NCBI GenBank assembly: GCA_900552255.1
Contig: URZF01000001.1
Location: forward strand, 1 to 40,411
Origin: an uncultured Eubacteriales bacterium
Lineage (GTDB): Bacteria; Bacillota; Clostridia; Oscillospirales; CAG-272
Direction of reading: 5' to 3'
Length of the DNA stretch: 40,411 nt
The first letter of the stretch is position 1, and the number at the start of each line of letters is the position of its first letter. The notes under the pieces are model-generated. The model was not told where the DNA came from. It saw only the letters and a list, made by a program, of their open reading frames with translations, and did no database searches. The translations under genes and the position numbers were made by a program. This document shows positions 17,762-25,048 of this stretch, piece by piece.

Positions 17762-18191
17762 CTTTTCTCCTTTCCAAAGGAGAGGATATGTACTTTTCTC
17801 CGTAAAGAGAAAAGTACCAAAAGATTTACCGAGACTCCCGTCTCGGACTCTCATGCTTCTGCTGGGAAGCACATACCCACGGCTCGAAAGGTGTTGCAGT
17901 GCTCGCGGAGCTCGCACAGGCCACCACTCGCCGTGCAGAGAGCAACTGCGACTGGGCAGTTCGCGCCCGCAGGCGCAAGGCGCGCGCCGTGTGAGCGCCT
18001 TCCGGTGCGATATTGACGAACATGGCGGCGATTGACGGATCACGCGAGCCCCGCGAGCGTGGACGCCGTCTTTCATAGCCGCCACCGAACCGCTGCCGGC
18101 CGCACGGACGGTCAAGCCGGAAGCTTGCAGTTCTTTTGATGCTTTTCTTTCTGTAAAGAAAAGCATGCGTTCTCTCCTTTCCAAAGGAAAA
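17762..18191. repeat. Non-coding intergenic repeat element with hairpin-bearing inverted ends
   Basis: About 430 bp between two terminators with no supportable gene. The left end has a short palindrome CTCCTTTCCAAAGGAG (17767-17782), then an 11-bp hairpin GTACTTTTCTC/GAGAAAAGTAC (17790-17817), then CAAAAGA. The right end is the mirror image: TCTTTTG, a 12-bp hairpin ATGCTTTTCTTT/AAAGAAAAGCAT (18139-18166), then TCCTTTCCAAAGGA (18175-18188). The GC-rich interior also folds, for example CCGAGAC/GTCTCGG (17829-17846). A partial copy lies at 1-123. The form suggests a small non-autonomous mobile element or a structured intergenic repeat. Open frames inside are short and unlike any family I know. 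Confidence 0.65.
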
Positions 18192-18194
18192 AAG

Positions 18195-18216
18195 AAAATC
18201 CCCTGTCGGGGATTTT
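18195..18216 (-). terminator. Terminator after the GH28-like gene
   Basis: AAAATCCCC and GGGGATTTT form a 9-bp stem with a four-base loop, followed on the minus strand by CTTTTTT. It starts 4 bases beyond the stop and borders the repeat element. Confidence 0.88.
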
Positions 18217-18220
18217 TCTT

Positions 18221-21124
18221 TTACTCCTCATAATCGAAATACGCGATGTCCGGTCTTGCGTCCGGCGATGCAAGCGTGATTTCACAATCTACAACTCGGA
18301 AATTCTTCGCATAGCGGACGGTGAACATCGAGCCCGCGGAAAGTCCGTGCCGGTCATATTCGGGATATTTTTTATCGATCGTCGAGGGACAACCCGGAAG
18401 CTCGGAAATCCCGCCGGGAAGTGTGAAATGGCAGCGTTCGAACGTCACGTCCTCTATCCGCTGGCGTTCGTTCTGGCCGACCGCCATAATTTCGCGGATA
18501 TCCTTCGTATAGCTGAACGGATACGGCTTTTCAAACCGCAGCTCCCGAAACGTCACATTTCTGATAAAGCCGAAACGCTCGGATATCCCCTCCGCACGCG
18601 GCAGCCGGTTCCGGTCGCCCACCGTGATATAGACCGGCGCGCCGACGTCCGTCATGTCGATGCGCTCGAATACGACGTCCTCAACCGCAGCGCCGTCCAC
18701 CGTTTCAAGGGATATGCCGCACCGATTGACGTTCTTGATCGTACAGCCGCGAATATAGGCGTTTTTCAGGCAGTAATACGTATCCGTGCCGAATTTGATG
18801 CCGGAGGCAAGGCTTTGGATCATCATATCGTCCACAAAAATGTTGTAGCAGCCGACGGGATCAGAGCTTTTGAAGCAAAGTCCGTCGTCCCCCGCCATGA
18901 TATTGCAGCCATATATGGTCATATCGTGACAGTCCACAGGATCGATGCCGTCGCGATTCGGCGTGTTCATACAGTCAAGGTTCAGCCCGCGCAGGAGCAC
19001 ATTCGAGCTGGAAAGCGGCACAACCGTCCAAAAGGCGCTGCTCTTAAAATTGATATGCTCAACCGTGATGCCGTCCGAATAGGCGATATAAACGATGTCG
19101 GGGCGTGCGTCAAGCTCTCTTTTGTCATTCACCGGATCATTCATCTTGAAACGATACCGCCCGTTTCCGTCGAACATGCCGCCGCCCGTGATCCGGATAT
19201 TGGATAGATTCTCACCATAAAGCAGTCCTCGTCCGAGCTGACGGTGCGCGCAGAGGCTTGTTTTCGGCTCACGCAGCGGATACTCCCCGTGATCCTGCGT
19301 GCCGAGCAGCGTCGCCGTAGGATCGACGAAAAAGGTCATATCCGAAGCAAGCCGAATCTCGCCCGTAAGGAAAACACCGTCATGAAGATAGACCGTGCCG
19401 CCGGTATACGCCGCGTCGCTTACCGCACGGGAAATCGCCGCGGTATCAAGCGTTTTTCCGTCGCCCACGGCACAATACGGAGCCGCTTTCACGTCGAATA
19501 CGGGCGCGTTCGGAATCACGCCGCGCGAAAAATCGCAGGCATCATAGATACGGATACGGTTGACAAGCAGACGGCCGCCCCCTTCGGTGCAGAACACCAG
19601 CCGCGATACGCTGGCAGCGGGATTTATAAATCGGAAATCCTTCGCGCGAACGGCGCCGTCCACCATCAGCGTGTAGACGGAGCGCGCCGTATCCAGCGTC
19701 ACCTTGACGGAATACCAGTTGCCGGACGGATAATACTGCCAATCCGTGAGCCCTTCAAACAGCTCCACCCAGCTCTCGCCGTCGGACGCAAACAGGCAGT
19801 TCTTATAAAAAGCGATCCGGCAGACGGGATTTCCCTTGTCGTCCGTGATAACCGGCGCCAAAACGAGCTTTTCATCGTCCGCCCGAACCTTCGTTTCCAC
19901 CGAAAGAACGCCTGAAATCGCCGGGAAGCGATATTCCGCATAGGCCCCCATGCCGTCTGCGGAGGAAAGCGAGAAGCTTTTATCGTCGCCGAACGGATAA
20001 TCGGCAAGCGAGCAGACAGCATTTTCCGACAGCGACATCGCATCAAAGTCCGTATTAAACTCCTCACGCGCCGCGTAAACCTCCGTGTCGTCGAACACAT
20101 AGAGATTGTCGAGCGTCCCGTCGCCGTCACAGGAGACGGCGACGGCGAGCGGTTCACGGTCGGAGAGCGCCTCGACGCCGGCCACCAGTTTCCGGCTGTC
20201 CGCCCAAACGTCGTATTCTCCGCGCTCCGCGTCGAGCACAAGCCGCAGAGAGGTCTCACGCCCCGGCACATACGGCGCGATATCCGTGCCGTCCACCGTG
20301 CGGAGCATGTCCCCGTCAAGGACAGCGCCGCAGACGGCTCCCGTTTCCCCCATCACCGCCAAGACGAGGAGCCCCTCGGAGCAGCTGATTTTCGCCGTTG
20401 CCACGACGCGGGAGGAGGCGCCGCAAAGCTCTGCCGAAAGCCAGCTCCCCCGCCCCATACGGACATAGCGGTCTCGGGAATCCTCCTCCCTCGCCATAAG
20501 CGTACAGTTCTCCTGCGAGTAGCGCGAAAGCGCGTCCCCGTCGTTGAATACTTCGGCGACATAGCTCCGGTATTCACGTTTTTCATAGGGAGCGGCAGCC
20601 CCGCTCAGCACCGGAAATGCCGGAAGACGCTTTTTCTCCTCCGTCGCCGCAGGAATCGCCAAAACGACAAAATGATTGCCGTCGCCGGAAAGCCCCGGAA
20701 TATGTACCTGCTCTCCTGCCGCAAACCGCTTTTCAAACAGAAGATAGACGCGCCCGTCCGATCCGGTGACGCGCTCCCCCGCCGCGGAAAATGCTTCCGT
20801 GAACGCCGGAGGCGTACCAAGAAGCCTTTCGTCAAGCCCTACCGCGACGACCGCGTCCCGCTCACAGAAGAAATCGACCTCCTGCTTGTCGTCAAAGCCC
20901 TCCGCAAAGGAATTGAACGTCATGATATAATCCGCGCCGATATAGCGTTCCGGCACGGACGCCGCCGCCACATCCTCATTGGAATGAAGCTTTGCGCCCA
21001 CCGCGAAATTCGCATACACGGAATACCAGCCGCTCGTATCCCACGGCGAGACGAATCTGCCGATGACGGATGCTTCGGGATAAAACGCGCCGTCGCTTTT
21101 TCTGTTATGCTGTTCTCTCATCAT
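18221..21124 (-). CDS. Large GH28-like beta-helix protein with N-terminal sandwich modules
   Basis: Protein of 967 residues. From about residue 560 onward it is a GH28 (polygalacturonase-type) right-handed beta-helix, starting with AVGDGKTLDTAAISRAVSDA. Catalytic-type motifs seen are NRDGID (D725) and AGDDGLCFKSSD (D746, D747). The next family motif, normally GHG, reads SLASGIKFGTD here, without the histidine. Residues about 200-540 look like two concanavalin-type sandwich modules, and the first 190 residues form a further domain I do not recognise. There is no signal peptide, so it would act in the cytoplasm on imported oligosaccharides. I chose the ATG at 21124, behind GGAGAG; a GTG at 21160 sits in a hairpin. 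Substrate unknown. Confidence 0.82.
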   Translation of the reverse strand: MMREQHNRKSDGAFYPEASVIGRFVSPWDTSGWYSVYANFAVGAKLHSNEDVAAASVPERYIGADYIMTFNSFAEGFDDKQEVDFFCERDAVVAVGLDERLLGTPPAFTEAFSAAGERVTGSDGRVYLLFEKRFAAGEQVHIPGLSGDGNHFVVLAIPAATEEKKRLPAFPVLSGAAAPYEKREYRSYVAEVFNDGDALSRYSQENCTLMAREEDSRDRYVRMGRGSWLSAELCGASSRVVATAKISCSEGLLVLAVMGETGAVCGAVLDGDMLRTVDGTDIAPYVPGRETSLRLVLDAERGEYDVWADSRKLVAGVEALSDREPLAVAVSCDGDGTLDNLYVFDDTEVYAAREEFNTDFDAMSLSENAVCSLADYPFGDDKSFSLSSADGMGAYAEYRFPAISGVLSVETKVRADDEKLVLAPVITDDKGNPVCRIAFYKNCLFASDGESWVELFEGLTDWQYYPSGNWYSVKVTLDTARSVYTLMVDGAVRAKDFRFINPAASVSRLVFCTEGGGRLLVNRIRIYDACDFSRGVIPNAPVFDVKAAPYCAVGDGKTLDTAAISRAVSDAAYTGGTVYLHDGVFLTGEIRLASDMTFFVDPTATLLGTQDHGEYPLREPKTSLCAHRQLGRGLLYGENLSNIRITGGGMFDGNGRYRFKMNDPVNDKRELDARPDIVYIAYSDGITVEHINFKSSAFWTVVPLSSSNVLLRGLNLDCMNTPNRDGIDPVDCHDMTIYGCNIMAGDDGLCFKSSDPVGCYNIFVDDMMIQSLASGIKFGTDTYYCLKNAYIRGCTIKNVNRCGISLETVDGAAVEDVVFERIDMTDVGAPVYITVGDRNRLPRAEGISERFGFIRNVTFRELRFEKPYPFSYTKDIREIMAVGQNERQRIEDVTFERCHFTLPGGISELPGCPSTIDKKYPEYDRHGLSAGSMFTVRYAKNFRVVDCEITLASPDARPDIAYFDYEE

Positions 21125-21191
21125 TTTTGACTCTCCATGATTCTTTTTTACCCCCGCCACAAAAAGGCGGGGGCAATTCGGTCTTGCCTAT

Positions 21192-21220
21192 ATTATACTC
21201 TTCACATACCGGCTCCGCAA
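21192..21220 (-). promoter_or_regulatory. Promoter of the GH28-like gene
   Basis: Minus strand TTGCGG (21215-21220), 17-bp spacer, TATAAT (21192-21197). A GC hairpin CCCCCGCC/GGCGGGGG (21151-21174) lies in the leader between promoter and ribosome site; it has no T run and is not a terminator. Confidence 0.65.
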
Positions 21221-21256
21221 TGCACGCCGGCAGCAAAAGCTTGTAAAATCCGGAAC

Positions 21257-22936
21257 TCAAATATCCATGATGATCGGAAGGATCATCGGCTTTCGCTTGG
21301 TCTGCGAATAGATGAACTTGGAAAGATCGTCCTTCACCTTATATTTGAGCTGCGTCCAGTCGGCGACGCCCTTATTCAAACAGCCGTAAAGCGCGTCGCG
21401 CGCGATGAGCCGGATCTGATCGATCAGTCTTTCCGATTCCTTGGCGTAGACGAAGCCGCGCGATACGATTTCGGGACCGGAGATGATATCGAACGCCTGC
21501 GCGTCGATGGTCGCGACGACGATGATGATGCCGTCTTCCGAAAGATGTCTGCGGTCGCGCAGCACCACGTTGCCGACGTCTCCGACGCCGGTCCCGTCGA
21601 CCAGCACGATGCCCGCGGGGACCGTTCCGTTGAATTTCGCGCTGTCCGTTCCGATTTCCAAAATCTTGCCGATCTCGGATATGAAAATGTGGTTTGCCGG
21701 CATTCCCATGTATTCGGCAAGCTCCTTATGATGATAGAGATGTCTTGCCTCGCCGTGGACCGGCATGAAATATTTCGGATGAAGCAGCGCGTGCATGATT
21801 TTTAATTCCTCTTGGCAGGCGTGTCCCGAAACATGCACCTCCGCCACGCTGTCGTTGAGCACGGTGACGCCCTTTTTGTAAAGCTCGTTGATGATGTTGC
21901 CGACCAGCTTTTCATTGCCCGGAATCGCCGACGCGCTGATGATCACCACGTCGCCCGTACCGAGCTCGACCTTGTCGTGCATACCGAACGCCATGCGGTA
22001 GAGCGCGGACATCGGCTCGCCCTGGCTGCCGGTCGAAACGATCGTCATTTTCTCCGGCGGATACTTCTTGATTTCGCTGATATCGACGAGCACGCCCTCC
22101 GGGAAATTCATGTAGCCCAGCTCCACCGCGGCGGAGACGATATTGATCATGCTTCGGCCGGTGACCGCGACCTTCCTTCCGTATTTCGCGGCGGTGTTGA
22201 TGATCTGCTGCACGCGGTGGACGTTGGAAGAAAACGTCGCGATGATCATGCGCTTTTTCTTGTATTCCTCGAAGAAGCGCACGAGCGATTCTCCGACCTT
22301 TTTCTCCGAAGGAGTAAAGCCCGCGCGCTCGACGTTCGTCGATTCGCACATGAAAAGCAGCACGCCCTCGCGGCCGATCTCTCCGATCCGCGTCAGATCG
22401 GTCATTTCGCCGTCGATCGGGGTGGGATCGATCTTGAAGTCGCCGGAATGGAACACCGTTCCGACCGGCGTTTTGATCGCGAGTGCACAAGCGTCCGCAA
22501 TCGAATGGTTCACACGGATAAATTCCACCTCAAAAAGTCCGAGCGTCACCTTATCGCCCGCCTGCACACAATGCAGCTCCGGCTTGAAGTCGAACACATG
22601 CTCATTGAATTTGTTCTCCAAAATTCCGAGCGTCAGTCGGGTCCCGTATATCGGCACATTCAATTTTTGAAGCAGATATGGAATCCCTCCGATATGATCC
22701 TCATGGCCGTGTGTCAGCACAATGCCCTTGATCTTATCGGCGTTGCTGACAAGATAAGTGATATCCGGGACAACGAGGTCGATCCCCAGCATATCGTCGT
22801 TGGGGAAGCCGAGGCCGCAGTCGATAATGAGCATGCTGTCGCTGTATTCGAGCACGGTCAGGTTTTTCCCGATCTCGTCAAGCCCGCCGAGCGGTATCAC
22901 ACGTAATTTTTTCAGTTTTCCTTTTGTTCTTGGCAT
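21257..22936 (-). CDS. rnj: Ribonuclease J
   Basis: Metallo-beta-lactamase/beta-CASP nuclease of 559 residues that degrades and matures RNA, with 5'-exonuclease and endonuclease activity in Firmicutes. The zinc motif THGHEDH is at 75-81; HSGDFKIDPTP, the beta-CASP part with TGSQGEPMSAL, and VSGHACQEEL with MPVHGEARHL follow in normal order. The C-terminal domain is present. I chose the ATG at 22936 with GGTGGTG six bases upstream. The GTG four codons earlier overlaps that site. Only one RNase J is visible here, so whether it is the J1 or J2 type is open. Confidence 0.96.
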   Translation of the reverse strand: MPRTKGKLKKLRVIPLGGLDEIGKNLTVLEYSDSMLIIDCGLGFPNDDMLGIDLVVPDITYLVSNADKIKGIVLTHGHEDHIGGIPYLLQKLNVPIYGTRLTLGILENKFNEHVFDFKPELHCVQAGDKVTLGLFEVEFIRVNHSIADACALAIKTPVGTVFHSGDFKIDPTPIDGEMTDLTRIGEIGREGVLLFMCESTNVERAGFTPSEKKVGESLVRFFEEYKKKRMIIATFSSNVHRVQQIINTAAKYGRKVAVTGRSMINIVSAAVELGYMNFPEGVLVDISEIKKYPPEKMTIVSTGSQGEPMSALYRMAFGMHDKVELGTGDVVIISASAIPGNEKLVGNIINELYKKGVTVLNDSVAEVHVSGHACQEELKIMHALLHPKYFMPVHGEARHLYHHKELAEYMGMPANHIFISEIGKILEIGTDSAKFNGTVPAGIVLVDGTGVGDVGNVVLRDRRHLSEDGIIIVVATIDAQAFDIISGPEIVSRGFVYAKESERLIDQIRLIARDALYGCLNKGVADWTQLKYKVKDDLSKFIYSQTKRKPMILPIIMDI

Positions 22937-22954
22937 AAAATACACCACCCTCTG

Positions 22955-23137
22955 TCAAAACACAGGGTTCCTTTCCTTTTGAAATAGCAAAAAATCCTGA
23001 ACAGGGTGAACGTTTATCACCTCGCTGTTCGGGTCAATAATCTGATTCAATATGTATCGCACAGACGTTCCGCGCACCCACCCGCAAAACGTCCGCACGA
23101 AAGATGAAAGTTCCGCCGCATCCAATCGATGCGCCAT
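22955..23137 (-). CDS. Possible small protein or leader ORF upstream of RNase J
   Basis: A 60-residue frame that fills much of the RNase J leader and ends 18 bases before its start. The ATG at 23137 has GGAGG only two bases upstream, which is too close for good initiation, and no stop-free alternative start exists upstream. The composition is plausible for a protein (a helix-like stretch with VRYILNQIIDPNSEVINVH) but I recognise no family. It could be a real small protein, a regulatory upstream frame, or chance. Confidence 0.3.
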   Translation of the reverse strand: MAHRLDAAELSSFVRTFCGWVRGTSVRYILNQIIDPNSEVINVHPVQDFLLFQKERNPVF

Positions 23138-23229
23138 CGCCTCCGCACCGGCTGAATGTTTATCTATATTGTGTTCAAATTATTTCACATGTAAACGATA
23201 AAGGGGAACAATTCCCTTTCTCTTTTTTT

Positions 23230-23258
23230 ATTATACACCGGTTTCCTCGTTTGCGCAA
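23230..23258 (-). promoter_or_regulatory. Promoter and long leader of the RNase J gene
   Basis: Minus strand TTGCGC (23253-23258), 17-bp spacer, TATAAT (23230-23235). The resulting leader is about 290 bases long and begins with a hairpin AAAGGG/CCCTTT-type stem near 23202-23221. The 375-base gap between RNase J and the DUF4091 gene holds this promoter, the leader and the small frame above; nothing else was recognised. Confidence 0.65.
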
Positions 23259-23311
23259 TAGTTTTTTTCCGATATGTGCAAAATCTCCCCGCCGGCCGCG
23301 GCAAGCCTTCC

Positions 23312-24973
23312 TCAGCTCTCCGTCGCCGCTTGGATCATTTCATTGACTCTCTCCCGCAGAGAAAAAGCCGCGTCCGCTTGGCGGGGATAGCGGGAAAAGG
23401 TGATGCTTCCATCCTTTTCGAGCGCGGAAAGAACCGCTTCTCTGCCGCAGAGCGATTCCGCAAGGCTCATCGCGCGCAGATCGGAGAGCGCCTCGGTAAA
23501 CGCCTTCATATGCAGGCTCTGATACGGCGTGCCGTCCGGTCCCGGATAGACGGAAAAGCAGTCCCCCGCGGGCGTAAAGCTCCCGCCGTCGTTTAAGACA
23601 AACGGATCGACCGCGCGCCTTGAAAATCTCGTGTACCAGTAATTATATCCCCAGTGGAGAAATCCCGCGATGCGGTATTTCCAAAGCTGCGCGCCGATGA
23701 TTCTCGTGCGTGAGGACGGCATCGCGATAAACCGGTTGGAAACCTCCCTGCACTGTGCGCAGCAGTAATACGTCCACAAATCGGGGATTCCCGCTTCGAG
23801 AAAGGGCTCGATATGATCGCAGGACGGAATCGGCGCCTTCACCGCCCCCGTCCGGTAAAATTCAAAATCGGAAAGGGCATCCGCAGTGAAATAGCCGTCA
23901 AGAAGGTCGGAAAGCTTCTCCTTCACCGCGCGGTACCGCTCGAGATGCTTCATATCCGGCTCGTCGGAGATGTGAAAAATACAGCGCTTATCAAGTCCCG
24001 CCGATTTCATCTCCGCCAGAAAGGCGCGCAGAAACGCACGCAGAAAGCCGATATATTCCTCGGAGAGAGAATCCGTCTCCCATCCGAAAAGCTTTTTCGT
24101 CTCGCCGTTCACTGTCCCAATAATCTTTGGAGCGTGCTCCGCTCCCCACTGTGTGAAAAAGTGAGAAATTTCAAAATATCGTATCCCGCACCGCTCGCAA
24201 AGCGAGAGCCAGCGGTGCAGCCGCCGGAAGCCGAAATGCCAGCCGTCCCCGTCCCGCATTACGTCGACAAGCTGCACCGTCGGGCGCTCGCCGCCCACCT
24301 CCGTATCGAGCGGCGGCGTGAAAACGGGCGTCAAAATGGCGTTCACGCCGTTTTGGGCGGCGCATTTTATATAGTTTTCGATATACTCCCAGTGCTTCTC
24401 CGAAAAAATTTCGACATCGTATGCGTTCGCGATACAGTCGGCGTGGAGCCACTGCGTGTATATAAGGGACTGCGGCGGCAGGACGGCATTCAAAACCGTC
24501 AAAATAATCGAGGCTGTGACTTCTTCGCCCGTCTCGGGAATCAATACAATTTCAATCGGATAGTCGCCGGCCGCCATGGTTTCAGGTACCTTCACAGTTA
24601 CATAAAGCGAAGAAAGTCCCTGCATGGGCGCCTCGAGCCATTTCCCCGGCGACATCGGAACCAGGAGGTCGGGATAAAGCCCCGGCGTCCGGCGAAGATA
24701 ATTCTCGTCCGAGCGCAAAGGATAACAAGGAAACCGCACCGGAACGTTCTCGATCCGCTCAAACGTGATAACCTCCGCGAGCGGAGAACGGCACGCAAGC
24801 CTCGCCGGCTCGCCGAGCAGCCACGCCGGTACTTCCCCCGCCGTCATAACGACCTCAAAATGAAATTCCTCTCCGCGAAGACAGGAAGCGTGAGCAAGCG
24901 GCGGCTTCGCGCCGAAATCCTCGTCGAAAAAGCATTTTTCGTAGGACGGAACGGCTTTCAGGGCAATAGACAT
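23312..24973 (-). CDS. DUF4091 glycoside-hydrolase-like protein
   Basis: Protein of 553 residues. The N-terminal half is a beta-sandwich with PLRSDENYLRRTPGLYPDLL; the C-terminal half resembles the DUF4091 TIM-barrel family, with ISHFFTQWGAEHAPK, IFHISDEPDMKH and the aromatic IAGFLHWGYNYWYTRF. The acids in HISDEPD are candidates for catalysis. No signal peptide is visible, so it is probably cytoplasmic. Family members are linked to glycan breakdown but I know of no firmly assigned reaction. The ATG at 24973 has GGAGG 11 bases upstream, a rather long spacing. It has its own promoter. Confidence 0.82.
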   Translation of the reverse strand: MSIALKAVPSYEKCFFDEDFGAKPPLAHASCLRGEEFHFEVVMTAGEVPAWLLGEPARLACRSPLAEVITFERIENVPVRFPCYPLRSDENYLRRTPGLYPDLLVPMSPGKWLEAPMQGLSSLYVTVKVPETMAAGDYPIEIVLIPETGEEVTASIILTVLNAVLPPQSLIYTQWLHADCIANAYDVEIFSEKHWEYIENYIKCAAQNGVNAILTPVFTPPLDTEVGGERPTVQLVDVMRDGDGWHFGFRRLHRWLSLCERCGIRYFEISHFFTQWGAEHAPKIIGTVNGETKKLFGWETDSLSEEYIGFLRAFLRAFLAEMKSAGLDKRCIFHISDEPDMKHLERYRAVKEKLSDLLDGYFTADALSDFEFYRTGAVKAPIPSCDHIEPFLEAGIPDLWTYYCCAQCREVSNRFIAMPSSRTRIIGAQLWKYRIAGFLHWGYNYWYTRFSRRAVDPFVLNDGGSFTPAGDCFSVYPGPDGTPYQSLHMKAFTEALSDLRAMSLAESLCGREAVLSALEKDGSITFSRYPRQADAAFSLRERVNEMIQAATES

Positions 24974-25006
24974 AGAATATAGATCCTCCGTGCGGTATTT
25001 TTCTTG

Positions 25007-25035
25007 ATTGTAGCACACAGAGCAAAAGAATACAA
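25007..25035 (-). promoter_or_regulatory. Promoter of the DUF4091 gene
   Basis: Minus strand TTGTAT (25030-25035), 17-bp spacer, TACAAT (25007-25012), with TGC before the -10. It sits in the 75-bp gap after the nucleotidyltransferase gene. Confidence 0.65.
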
Positions 25036-25048
25036 GCGTTTTTCCGAT

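Noticed and set aside
17826..18023. Short open frames inside the repeat element
   Set aside because: No ribosome site, biased composition and strong secondary structure; more likely non-coding.
16874..18184. 436-codon frame opposite the pyridoxal kinase and through the repeat
   Set aside because: It crosses a terminator and the non-coding repeat and shows no family similarity.
21151..21174. GC hairpin before the GH28-like gene as a terminator
   Set aside because: No T run follows on either strand; it is a leader hairpin at most.
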